DNA of 64,000 nucleotides from NCBI RefSeq assembly GCF_003073045.1, contig NC_037595.1:12764074-12828073 (forward strand), read 5' to 3'. The position numbers and the translations under genes were made by a program. Of the stretch, positions 35,146-47,400 are shown one piece after another. Positions within the stretch are counted from its first letter, which is position 1. Every line of letters begins with the position of its first letter. This stretch comes from Pomacea canaliculata (taxonomy: Eukaryota > Mollusca > Gastropoda > Architaenioglossa > Ampullariidae). The notes below the pieces were generated by a model. That model saw nothing but the letters and a program-made list of their open reading frames with translations. It did no database searches and was not told the origin of the DNA.

Positions 35146-35693
35146 GGCAAGAGCAGAGGTTAGTACAGCCATGTGTTTGCTATGATTTCTCTCGTTGCCA
35201 CCACAGTTTATTTATAGTCCCCTGAAAGTGCCATTCACCTGCACTCACATGTTTACAAAGGCGTTAAAAAACAAAACAAATGAATCCTTTATGCTCTAAG
35301 CTGAGAAAATTTACAATGTAGATGAACACGTTGCCTTTCACCTTCGCTGGATTGGGTGGATCAAAGTTGGCATTTACTGCCATTTATTCACGGAATGAAT
35401 AGTCGGCCAGACATCAATGGAGGACGAGGTTTTTACAGACAATAGCAATTGTAACAAAATGGATCAAACAGTTTGACGAAGCCGCTTTCAGGTGTTCTAG
35501 TACAAACAGAAATTGAAAAGATAATAGAGTTAGCAGACGTGAAGACGGAAATGTTTTAACTCTGTGATCAGTCTTAATAACATCGAATTTTAGGTATTTT
35601 GAGTATTTTTTTTTTTAATTGTTGTGTTTTGATAAGACTTTGGAAGTTTTTATGACTATTTCTATGTTTAAACAATAGGAGAAAATACAAAGT
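35146..35693 (+). repeat. Dispersed ~500-bp direct repeat, copy B
   Basis: Collinear with 17912-18397, same orientation. It carries an extra block of roughly 45 bp (about 35418-35463) that is absent from copy A. Poly-T and GTGT runs differ at the right edge. Moderate divergence suggests an old insertion or duplication. Confidence 0.75.
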
Positions 35694-37273
35694 TCGTGTG
35701 TGTGTGAATGACCATTTGTATACAACGATATCACAGATAACGAATAAACATTTGGAAATATTTTGAATGTTTCGTAAACAAACAAAAAAATAAGCATAAT
35801 TTCTCATTGCACGTGTTTAACTTGTTTATCTTTCTGCTGGCAAACGTGACAAAATATTTTATTTCACGAACTGTGCAATATCTCTGAAATTTCGGATATA
35901 ATCTTGGTCTAGATTGTATGAATGCTTTTAATGCATCAATCTACCGACAAACCTCAGAGGGGGGTACTTACTTTACAGAAATATTATGGCCATGGAGATG
36001 TTAACAATCCCGCTTAAACCCAGAAAATATCTAGACATTTCCTCACAAATCTTTATCCTTAAATTTATAACAACACTTTTGATTGTAACTACCTTTTAAT
36101 ATCGTTTAGGTGAACACTTCCGGTGGGTCGTAATAACACTAGCTTAAGATAAACATGGGCTTTTTCTGTAAAAAAAAATATTTCAATGCAATATTTTTTC
36201 TATCGGTCAAAAATTTAATCTTTCAGTTAGGAAGGTGCTCCCTGTTTTGTTGATAGTGGAAACAGTCAACAGCTGGTTCTAGCTGAGGTGCTAATGCTTC
36301 TGTCTCATTTTTCAAGAGTCCGGCTGCCGTATCTTATTCCATAAAATCAAACCTGCCAGGCTGCGCAAAGTAGACACAGGAGAAAGCTGATAGCGAAATC
36401 CCACGCTTAAGGTTTAAACCCAGGAAAGCTTTGGGTGGAAAGCCTGTGAAGGACGAAGCTTGACTTGCAGGTCTATGTCTCAGGAACGACCGTGCGCCCC
36501 CAGATCTTGAAACAAATACATCTTGTGGTGTACCCTGGGTGGTGCCTTAGCTCCTTCTTTAAGGGACATTTCACCCTTCTTGATCAGGTCGAGAAGAAAA
36601 GCTCTGGGTATATGACTCAAAATCGGAAAGAACTTTCTTCCTATCAACCAGGACACCAGTACAACACAGAAGGTCGTAATGGCTTGACAATACTGTCGAA
36701 ATAAAATTCGAAACAAACTACAAGAAACTGTCGGAACGAAACCTCGGTGCGTTAGTTCCAAAAGGACCCGCTCGGCTGGAGGAGGCAGTAACACTTTGAT
36801 TGAATGCTTATATATTTGTTGTTTTTATTATTATTAAAGGCTGGCTTTATGCACAAGCTCAGCTTCAAACGCAGAGCGGGTTATTGAAGGATAGCAATGG
36901 AATTAAGCGCCGACATGCAAAACGGATGAACTGGGGAAGTGGACAGGAGAGGAAAGGAAAGCCACTTTATTCTTGTTGCTACTGGGCTGGAAATGCAGGA
37001 ATCGTAAATTTTTCGTTGACTGGCGGGATTGAAAACAGCAAGTCGATGTGTTTGCGGCTTGCCGTGTTTGTGATGTATTACGCTGAATGCTAGGCCAAGA
37101 ATGCAATGATGTCCTCTTGGACATTTTTCTCTGTCTTGCCTTTCATGTGACGTCCGCATTTCTCTCCTATTCCTCCTCTCTTTCTCTCTCTCACCACTAC
37201 TTGTGTAATTGGATGTTTAGCTAAAGTGTCAATATGAGTGAGTATATTAAGTAAGCTTGTGAATGGAGGTGTG

Positions 37274-37325
37274 TGTTTTTTTTTGTTTTGTTTTGTTTTT
37301 GTTTTGTTTTTGTTTTGTTTTTTTG
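37274..37325. repeat. (TTTTG)n microsatellite
   Basis: Imperfect TTTTG/TTTTTG units. Confidence 0.85.
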
Positions 37326-39772
37326 TATGCAGTGTTTTATTTAATGATAGGTTATCTTCAGTCGGTGTGGAGAGGATAACATCACTGTATTTTTAATACC
37401 GATTCTTGTAGCCATGTTGTCTTGGAGCTAAACACCTGAGACGATAAAAATGAGTTACTATTTTTTTTCTACCTAGCTCCCCTTTCTCTTCCTTTGACAT
37501 ATCTTCAGGTATGCACAGGTATGCACACACACACACACACAGAGAATAGAAGAAAACAAGGTAAAATCAATACGAGTGCTACTTTATCTATTAGCTTTCT
37601 CTCCCATACCATCAATAACTATTACATCATTACTCAATATTTACGTTGTTACGGTGATAACAAGCAAAGCTGAGCCATTGCTGAGGCCGGAACTGCGTAG
37701 ACCGCCATGTGGCCCTCCGCCATCGCACAGGCAATATCCTCGCAGAGCGACGTGAGATAAGAGGATCAGAGAGAGAGAAGGAGGTGATTGTGTCCGACAT
37801 GCATTGCATTTGAAGTGACTGTGTGCGCCACGTTCGACTTTTCCGTTAAATAACTGTATGGACTGGAGCCCAGCTGCATGAGGTCTTGCATTTTCTTTCC
37901 ATACATAAATTTGTTCATACATTTCCCTGGGTAAACTGGCTTTGTGGGAAGTTTTGTGTATGGAAATGCGACAGATCACCCGTGCAGCCAAACACTTAGC
38001 TGCTGAGGCTGTTGTTATTTATCTTTAACCTGCTTTGATCGGGGGATTCATCTTGCACAGGCTCACCGGTAAGTCCAATTTCTTTGAGATTACTTATGAT
38101 GTTGTGGAATGTTCCAACTGCTGGCTGTTGTTGTGCTTATTACGGGCTTATTCGGGGATCATACTTGATTGCATTTAATTTAAGATACTGGGAAACACAA
38201 TTAAGTTCTTGTTTGGTATGTCACGAATTCCTGTCAAAGTTGTCCCTTGTGTGTATTGCCCTTGACTTCATACAAGCACCACTGATCGGAGGTGCTGGAC
38301 CCCACCTTAGCTGTTAATAAATACAGAAAACATTTTCTGGAAATAATCTCCCAGCACACTCGTGTTTACCATGCTCGTTTATCCTATCACGATCGCATGC
38401 AAGGAGTATTTGTATTCGTACGATTACTAGATAAAACATTCAACAGGAAGTATCAACGATGAAATCTTACCCTGACCTCAAAGAAAATGTGTTTAAACCT
38501 TTTTATTGCCAAGTGTAGGAGGGTGTTGCTGGAGAACAAACTTCCGAAGAGAAAATCAAACAATCAGAAATTTAAAGTTAAAGCACCGTATCTCGTTTGC
38601 TGTCGAGTTAAACTAACGGGTTTGGAAAGTTTGTCAGGTAAAAAAACATGATGCAACAAGCAGAAGCCATCAGTGCGACTGTAAAAGAAAAAAAAAAGAG
38701 TAGAGGTAACAAAAGACTTTGGATCAGTTCAGAACAAGAGTGGTCGGCGTTCATTACTGTTGTGGTTTGTTTGATGCCCATACTCATAAGCTGGAACCGA
38801 CGAGAATTGCTTTTGTACCACCATAAAAGATATTATCTTTTATTCAGCCGTGAAAGCCAATCTGTTTCCAACCGAAAAGAAAAAAAGTCGGAACACGAGT
38901 ACAGCATCAGCAGGACCCGGGGGGATTGTTGTGAAAGGTTTGCTCGCGATAAGGTGTTAGGCAGGACCAGTCGATGCCATCGATCTTCTTGATACCGGAG
39001 GCTGGCAGCAGGCGGGAGGCTTGGCTCTCATACCCGGGGTCAGTCTGTGGTCTGGACAAGACCTACCCGCGCTGGGAGGTCCTTCTACCCACATGGGGAT
39101 TAACAGAATTGCTCTCGTCCATTTTGTAACGGAAACACTCGCGTTTCATCTTTTCCACTTCCAAGAGGAGACCCTAACTTCCTTCTTTGCTGGCATTATT
39201 TTCTTCTTTTTTTTCGTTCGCTCTTCTTTCTCTAAGCGTTTTTAATCTATTGTTCAGTAAAGTTCATGAGATCCAAATATGGATAGACTGGTTCAGAAAT
39301 AAGAGAGAATAAGATACAAAGAAGACATTTTGATGCGTTATTGACATCAGAGGATTACAAAAGCTAAACAATGAGAAAAAAGCTTTAGAGAAGTGCTAGC
39401 AGTCGTAGTCAAACCATAGATGAATAGTCTTTGGTGTGAATCAATGCTCATATTCGTCCTATTCACCACTATTGCAAGACATTTTTAATAGAAGATATTC
39501 TTTATATGTTGCATGCTGAACATTCATCATCACCACTCTTTGTCATTGACCTCCTCTTCTTTTTTCTTCATCGTCACCACCATTATTATCACTCACTTAA
39601 CAACCTTACTTGTTGGGATATATAATACACAAGAAAATAACATCTTTTATTTCACTAAAATATTACTGAGCCAAACCTGTTTTCCCAGTCCCTATCCGTT
39701 CCACCCTCAGTATTGCATTCTCTCGTTTAGTTCTGGTTTGGAGAAGGTATCTAGTCTGCGACTGTTTACAAG

Positions 39773-39872
39773 ATGGTAATATTGCCATGACCGTCAACAA
39801 AGACTTTCTCAACAGGACAAACATGGACGAACAATTGCCAAGGTTTGACTAAGGTGTGACTTGACGGTTGTT
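39773..39872 (+). repeat. Dispersed ~100-bp repeat, copy 1
   Basis: Aligns with 43537-43640: both run TGGTAATATT-CCATG, then TCAACAAAG or TCGACAAAG, then ATTTGCC or ATTGCC, AGGTTTGAC and ACTTGACG. No function recognised. Confidence 0.7.
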
Positions 39873-41516
39873 GAATGTTGAATATCTCAATACCCACGAG
39901 AAGGTTGTATACTCCTGTTTCGATGTACATTATATATAAGATACATTACGACGCAGTTTCTGTTTGTCGAGGTGTCGTTATTAAATACAAACTGTTATCT
40001 CAAACTCAATAATGCCGAAGATAATGGACTAAATCGCCTAAAGGCACTCAGAGATAACTGGTACGGGTACATACAGATAATTGACAACGGTGCCCGCCGA
40101 TAAGTGACAACGTGTACATCTATACCGCGTGTCTTTACACATTTGCCACCCGGAAAGTCAGCGACGGGGTTATCACCGCCACCCGGGTGTCAACGGCCAG
40201 GACACTTCGGTATGTCTGTCTGTCTTTTTCTTTTCTTTTTCTTTTACATTCTCCCTTCCTCTGTACATTCCTGGCGCCTTGCGTGGTCACACTACCCGGG
40301 CTAGCCAAGAAAAGTGGAACAGAAACTTATAAGTGATGAGTGAAGAGTCAACTCTTTCTCTCAAACCCGTTAGGTCGGAAAACGGTTCGTCTGAGAGGGG
40401 GAACCCACAGGGAAAAGATCAGAGAAAGTGTAAGTGCTCCATACTGGTTAGACATTACTCTGTGGTTTACACAACAAATTGCAGCTGTGTGTTGATAAAA
40501 GGATCAGTGGCACGCTTGAGTGCCTTGGGAACACGATCATTGTACTTGTCCTGTGACGAGCGTCTGGTGTATCAAATAGCTGGTACACTCATCTCAAGAA
40601 CTTCTCCTTTCATTCTCTCCTTTATCCGCTTTCTTTCTATAGTCTGTTTATTCTTTATTTCCTTCGCTTTTTCTTTCTCTCCCTTTTCTGTCATTATTTC
40701 TTTCAGTTTCATTTTGTTTCCTTTAAAAAGAGTTGGCTGTTTCCTGTGCAGAAAACATTTCATTAAATTAATTAAAGAGTACTCTTCCAGCGCCCGTGAG
40801 AGCAGGCACACCAACGACCATACAAACAAGCCAGTGACAGTATCATCAGATTAATTATTTATTACTGGCTGTTGCTCATGTACGTGACATCTTTCATATC
40901 ACTTCACGAAACACTATAAAGCTCTGCTTCTTAAACTTAATTATGGATCACTTTTAAGTACATAATTTAAAATTTTAGAAACAATGAGAAATATTCCTCA
41001 ATTTCTGCATACCCTTTTAGGTTTTAGTCTTTACAAAGGGTATATATATAAAACAAACATTTTAACAAATACTATCTTTGTTCCTTCTGTCCTATGGTAT
41101 GATATTTGAGGCCTTCTGAATGAATAACAGATCTTTTTACCTCGTCCAGCTTGTCTCAAGTTCCAGTCAGAGATTTTCCCACACAAGAGATAAAAGCCAT
41201 CGACCTACGAGCTATAAAGCACTTGTTCTCAGTCAACCCAGGAACGCCCGCAGGACAGGACGAGAATGGGGACAAGGTACCCGGATCAGTTTCACAACGT
41301 TTGACAAGAGATTTCGTCGTCTGCTTGACATCGTCTGCTAAATGCAGTTATCCAACCGTGAGAGAAACGGCTGGGTGTTCTTTCGGGTCTCAGGACAAAC
41401 ATGGGGCTTTCTGAAACCTGTTGAAGATTAGACCGAAGGTAAGGATATCCATAGGTAAGAAACCTTTATGTGGGGTATGTATGTGCTGCTGTTGTGGACG
41501 ACCTGTTGGCTTTGTT

Positions 41517-41555
41517 TGTCCGTCCGTCCGTCCGTCCGTCCGTCTGTCTGTCTGT
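41517..41555. repeat. (CCGT)n/(CTGT)n microsatellite
   Basis: CCGT units pass directly into CTGT units, a compound tetranucleotide tract. Confidence 0.9.
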
Positions 41556-43187
41556 CAGTCACTCACCTGCTACCCTTCCAAAAATCTTCTGTGCTCCACT
41601 CCATTGTAATCCTAAGTAAAGAGTTCTCTTTTTACCAAAACATTTTGAGACATTTTTTTTATTTGTTTATCCTTATCCATTTCAACTACCCCGTCTATTT
41701 CTTTCGTTCTTTCTTCTTCCTCTCTCTCTCTCCCTGCGGCTCTCAATACCTTCTTCATTTACAGCACAGTCAAAGGGATTGTCACTGTTAAACCATCTCG
41801 TTTAAACCTGTTCTTTATTTCGGCATTTATTTGGCGCCACTTCCCCCCAAAACGACAGTTGTAATTACTTTTTTTTCACTTTCGCAATTTCGCTCTCGTT
41901 CTCCCGCAAGAAAAGCTGAACGGATTTTAGTTTGCCTTCGCCGCCTCATTCAGCAATGCTTTATGTATCATTTGTAGACCATTTGCTTCTGGCTGACAGC
42001 TTAGAGAGGGAGATTGCGCACCAATCCATCCCGCCTGCTGACAGGCGGCTTGCACAAGTATGTAGGATTGACTGAAGGAAGCAGGTAGGCCAGGCACCCA
42101 GTGGTGATTGGCGGCAAATGCAAGAGCAAACACAGAGAAGAGTTTCGCCAGGCCGCCTCTAGCTGGACCCTTGAGTTCTCCAAGAGTTATGGTTATTTAC
42201 CGAGGGTGTATCAAATAGCTTTAGCCCTAAATCTGCGAGAATACACTTATCTTTCTTTATAAAAAAAAAAAAACGTGATGGGAATCAAGTATGTTGTTTG
42301 AAATGGACAGGTTTCGATCTTGAAGTGTGTTCGTCTCCGGCATTCCATACATTTGTTTTCACTTTGGATTGAGGCCAGGTTTGGAGTTATGCATTGCTAA
42401 CGGGTCGAGTGAGAGAGAAAAAGATTTGTCCGCTTTTAGACAAACAAACCAGTGTCAAGCTACCCACAGACATCGATGGATAAAGTAGATACATTGAATT
42501 TATCCGATTGTTACTGACCTTTAACATCTGGGAATCTGTTCGCAAATAATATATTTATTTAACTATTAAAATTTATTGATCATCATCATCATCATCATCA
42601 TTGTTATTATAATACTATGAAACTTTTTTGTTCACCGATTAATAATCTTGTTTTTTTCCAGATGGCATCACACAGAATACTGAAGCACAATCAGAAGGAT
42701 TAAATTACTTCCCGAAGGCTTACACGCTGGACAATATCTGTCAGGAAGACTGTGGGTCAGCTTGTATCACACCATCTGAAGTCTGTGTGTGGTCAGTGTC
42801 AGTCGACCGTGTCAAGTTTACAGATCAAAGAAAGGTCAGACCGACATTGTGCGAGTAGAAAGGTCAACAAAAACGTGGGGTTTGTTTAACCAGACCTCGT
42901 CAGAAAACTAGAAGTTTGGTGAGGGTAAAGGCGGGATCGTGAGGCCAAAGTCTTTTATGTTACTGTTTATTGTTTGTGCAAGGAACCTAATGGTGTACAC
43001 CGACCATCTACACAGGACAGCGTTGTTTGGCGGTTTACAGGGATAAAGTTTACTGTTCGTTCGCTACAAAGATTTGATTCCTCATTTAATGAAACGAGTG
43101 GTAGCAGACTGCTCGTGCATACAGTTGAAGGAGTTGTGGGAGTGACACGACGACGCGCAGCGGAGCTAGTGAACACTACTCACCGCC

Positions 43188-43376
43188 ATGCATTCAACCG
43201 TCGCCTCGCTGCAGAACGTTCGCAAACAGCGACAACTGGAACTGCAACTGGTGGACCTGGACCGTAAATGGTACACTGAGTTGAAAGGTGAGTCTCTGTC
43301 TCTTGGCGACTGTGGTCATCTTTCTTCTCGTCCTGCTCCATCCTCCTCCTCCTCCTCCTCCTCCTCCTCCTCCTCC

Positions 43377-43410
<34 letters not shown>

Positions 43411-44450
43411 TTTTGGACGGAAGATATACATACATAAAATTCATTTTGTTTTGGCTTTTAAAGTCTTGCCAAAGGCTATGAAATTAAAGCACCTTTAATC
43501 AGACCCATAATATAATGTCGCGTGTATGACTTAGTTTGGTAATATTCCCATGGACATCGACAAAGGCTTTGTTAACAGCTCCAATATGGATTAACATTTG
43601 CCTAGGTTTGACAAAGTTGTTACTTGACGATTATATAAACTTGAATGGAATCCCGACAGGCATTGCGCGGGAGCGCCTGGGAGTGCTGAAGGAACTATGT
43701 CGCATCAACCAGGACCTGCGAGAGCGGGACCACTTCTCGGGCGCTGTGCGGGGTCGTGACCTCGCACGCCTGGCTGACCGCGCGCAGGACCGCCTGGTGC
43801 AGGAGAAGGAGAGCCGGCTGCTGAGGAAGTTCCAGTTTGAGCCTGATCCCGTGGAGAAGCTGAGCCTGACCACGCTGCCTTTGAGCGCCGACGAGGTCAG
43901 GCTCGGGGAGGATCGCGGGAAGGTCATGACATCACGTGACTTCACCCGCCAGCGCATGCAGCTGCAGAAGCTGAACTCGGAGCAGAGCCTCTTCGAGCGG
44001 CGCACAAAGCGGCGAGCGTTTCTGGACAAGAGCATCATCGGACCGCGGAAAGGTCACGTGCGAGACCGCGCGCGGGGGAGTGGATGGGGCATCGACAGGT
44101 ACGCCGTCCTCACCAACGTCGTCAGCGGGGAGGCGAGCCGGAAAGACGTCGACCACACCACCACTGTCATCGCCGACGACAGATCCCCGGCCAGCGATGT
44201 CGACGACACAAGCAGGCTACACGAGCACTTCCGGTCACCCAGCCTCCCGGCGCTGAACGCCAAGGACGAACTGGAGCCGGAGCTGGAGGAGACGGGGGTG
44301 AGAGTTCATCCTTCCCTCAGCGGCAATCACAGCGCCTCTCTGGATTATCTGCCCGTCATTCGTGATGTCACGCGACAACAGGACTTAATGTCCTCCTCGC
44401 CTCGTGTTTCTTTGGCCGACGAGCATCTTCCGCCTATAGTTAAAACATGA
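43188..44450 (+). CDS. Conserved-looking protein of unknown function, two exons (43188-43287, 43660-44450)
   Basis: I do not recognise this protein. The ATG at 43188 has a good context (ccgccATGc). Exon 1 ends g|GTGAGT in phase 1; exon 2 starts after cccgacag, and the joined codon is GGC (KG|IARERLG). The product is 296 residues, with TGA at 44448-44450. The first ~170 residues are highly charged and probably helical (RKQRQLELQLVDLDRKWYTE, LGVLKELCRINQDLRERDHF, RLADRAQDRLVQEKESRLLR), followed by MTSRDFTRQRMQLQKLNSEQ. The last ~110 are Ser/Asp/Pro-rich and probably disordered. No signal peptide or membrane helix is seen. Exon 2 is G+C- and CpG-rich against an A+T-rich background. A cytoskeletal or ciliary role would be a guess. 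Confidence 0.75.
43339..43410. repeat. (TCC)n/(TCA)n compound microsatellite
   Basis: A run of TCC triplets followed by TCA triplets, in the intron of the gene at 43188-44450. Confidence 0.95.
43537..43640 (+). repeat. Dispersed ~100-bp repeat, copy 2 (just before an exon)
   Basis: Diverged copy of 39773-39872. It ends about 20 bp before exon 2 of the 43.2-kb gene and so occupies the place where the branch point and pyrimidine tract would be expected. Confidence 0.7.
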
Positions 44451-47400
44451 TTGTATTCTAAAAAAACAAAATGACAATGACAAGGGATTCAGAAATTACT
44501 TTTACATTTTCAAAATATGGTGGCTTACATCTTTATGGATAACCCTGACGCCAAACACGTGAGAGATAATACATTGTCAACACGTGTGCTTATTCCCTAG
44601 GGTCAGTTTTTCCTGGATTTGACGAAAGGCATGAAACGAAAGGTGAGAAAAGCTTTGTGTCGGCAGCTGGCTTGCTACCTGACTTGCAGGTGTCAAGGCC
44701 AGTTTTAACACCTCCAGTCCAGCGCTCGTTCAATCTGTCCTTTAGACCTGTACTGACTCACCGCATGGTGCAGACATAATTTCGGTTTTATTTCCTGGCC
44801 TCACCCGTCTGTTCCGTGCAGAGTCGGGGCGATAAAATACACTGTACATTGCAAATTTCCTCTGACAAAGATAGACATCTCCGTGGGAAACTTTTATTTC
44901 TCCGACAGCTGTAGCTTTGCTGTGTCATGTCTTTGTCCGCACTTTCTGTTCTGTGGGCAAGTAAAACGGTTCTGATCAGACATGTCGTTACTCCTCTAAT
45001 TATTATTATTCTAATGAAAAGAGCCTTGGAGTGTTGATAAATAAAAACGTGTTTATAAATAACTTGAAATCAACAAACAGGGAAAAGAAGAAGTAGTCAA
45101 AATATAAAGTACGCGAGAACCGAGTCAGCAATGTTATACAAGACCTAAAAACAAACATTAGAAATCAGTCTAAGCAGGCTGTCCTTACAAACTGTCCATG
45201 TTCCAGTCCATCAGCTCTGTATTTACATGTCAGAAGTCACTAATTCTTGTAACCGAACTGCAGGATCGTTGGCAGTCGTGGCGGGTGGATTAAATAAATA
45301 CCCGACACATATCTGGTGTGGCCAAGGCTGGCTTTTCCGGGTGGACAAAATTATGTCAGTTTGATTTGTCGGAGGTTGGTTTGCCTGAGACACAAGTGTC
45401 AGACTCTTTGTCATGCACTTCAAACTACAAAAATGTGCAGAGGGAATTAGAAAGACAGACAGATAAAGGACTGCAAACGCATATTCCTCGTCAGTTAACG
45501 ACAATATCAACGGTATGCCGTTTGTAAACGCCAATTCTTCGTTCTTCAAGTCACGTGCGCTCCTAGTGTAATATCGGTTCCAGGGTCGGACATTGTCTGG
45601 TGCTCGTGACATGCGCACTTAATGCCAGGAGTTCGATTTAGGACTGGGCTGTCGATTTAGTTTTGTTTCGAGCCGCCATTAAGCACTGAGTGTTTCCTGG
45701 AGAACGAAGTCGGTGATCAATAGCTTGGGGACAGTAAGATCTCGTCCACGAACGCTCGGTGTCCATTTATGAGGCTGTGTCCTAGACTGTGACACATGCT
45801 TTGTTTGTACACAGTCCTTGTGGCACATGGAACATTCAGTAACATAATTAGTGAAGACAAATCAAGAATATAAATTACAACTCAAACTAAAACGATGTCC
45901 TAATGATATATGTGTGTGTGGGGGGGGGTTTATCACTTTTGATGAAAGATTTTTCCAAAAAATAAAATCCCATGACGCAAACACCAGTGAGAAACTTGCA
46001 GTCCAGACCACCAGTTGATTATTTTAGTCCTAACGGGTTATTGCATGACCTGAACTGACCTTTCCCCCTCCTCTATTATTGCACGAAGTAAGGGTACACT
46101 AAGAGTGCACTCCTTTCCCCAAACTTTTCACCTGATGGCCCCGCGGCATCACAAGGTTCATCAACAGATACCCTCCACACACGTGGAGTGGAACCCCAGT
46201 GATTCGTGTGATGCTCCACTACAACTAAACATCGTTGTGTGCATGATGTCTGTTATAAAGTGTCAGATTCGAACTTAAAAGACAAGTATGGGGAAAATAG
46301 ACAGCGCATGCTAATATTATTTTCTCATTATCATAAAAGTCTCTGAAGCAATATACAGCTATTTGATCAGCGGTAAATATTATTGCCGCAATCTTGTTTT
46401 ATTGCGTTTGTTTGCGTGTCGGTAAAGATCGTGGCCATCTTTATAGTGGGTTTTATGATAATTAACAAATTTATTTATCTCCTGTGCTCAGACATAACTG
46501 TTTGGAGTTGACGCTTCTTTTGCCATCAAATATTGCATAAATATAACATCTGGATAAACTAACATGTTGATAGCATAATTACAGAAGTATAACCTTTGCT
46601 TGTGCAATAGTGATTATACAAAGTGGTTAACATCTTATATCAAAAGACATCAGGGCTGCTGTGTAATTATCGTCAACACCGACTTATCAGATCGTTAACA
46701 GTCATATATTTATCGAGTTTTATGTGTGTGGGCTCATGTCACATTGGTAATAGTTAAGATTAAAGCTAATAATAAAGCTAAGACTAAAGCTAGTCCTAAC
46801 GACACCAAACCAAGATTTTGAAGTGCCAGGTGTCAGTACTATAAACTGAAGCACAGTGTGTGTGCGTGCGTGGACAAAATATGCAATAAAGTACCTCTCC
46901 ATACCATCCACACCACAGACCAAACTAATCCAGCATTGATACACATGTACATAGTCTGCAACATTTCATTAGTTGCTGGCTCGGCGTAAAACATCAACAA
47001 CACTTCCCCATCTCCTTGCAACATTTGCACACATACACACACATCTTCGTTTGAGGAAAATACATTTTATTATGCTCAGGTAAAGTTTGCAAATCACTGG
47101 TCGAGGCACCGCAGTCAACGGTGCCAGAGATCAAAGACAGTGTGCGCACATTTTACCGTTATTAACAGTGCATACCAGTGACGTATGAGGTGGAGGTCTA
47201 CGGAAGATGCAAGTAACACATGGCATGGCGATCAGCAACAGATGCACGGGATGGTTAGGTTCACAATCAACAAGACATGTAAACGACTGGTGCGATGACA
47301 ACAGTAGATGTAAGTTACTATGGAGTCGTTATCCTCAGTAGATGCAAGTGACGTATGCGGATGGATTCAACAGTTTATAAACGTAACGTGTGGAGATCAG

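Larger units (their letters stand above)
30996..43187. other. Intergenic region without a confident gene
   Basis: Beyond the LINE remnant (31575-32146) this holds the second ~500-bp repeat (35146-35693), a (TTTTG)n run (37274-37325), one copy of a ~100-bp repeat (39773-39872), a CCGT/CTGT run (41517-41555) and a possible orphan exon at 42661. Open frames here are short, compositionally biased and lack recognisable domains. Two E-box CACGTG motifs flank an imperfect palindrome near 34483-34543. Confidence 0.5.

Noticed and set aside
38648..38992. 114-codon plus-strand open frame with Lys/Arg-rich ends
   Set aside because: No splice partners, no homology recognised, and its composition follows local A-rich DNA.
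40333..40854. 173-codon plus-strand open frame
   Set aside because: Phe/Ser-rich low-complexity middle derived from TTTC runs, with no recognisable domain.
41151..41276. Possible exon (SQVPVRDFPTQEIKAI...) ending at a GTACCC donor
   Set aside because: Protein-like for about 40 codons, but the donor is weak, the acceptor ambiguous and no partner exon was found.
40566..42221. 16-bp identical words (GGTGTATCAAATAGCT) at about 40568 and 42206
   Set aside because: One shared 16-mer is expected by chance in a window this size, and flanks do not align.
43536..43659. Start codon upstream of the large exon at 43660
   Set aside because: This stretch is intronic and partly a dispersed repeat; the phase-matched exon ending at 43287 is the better N-terminus.
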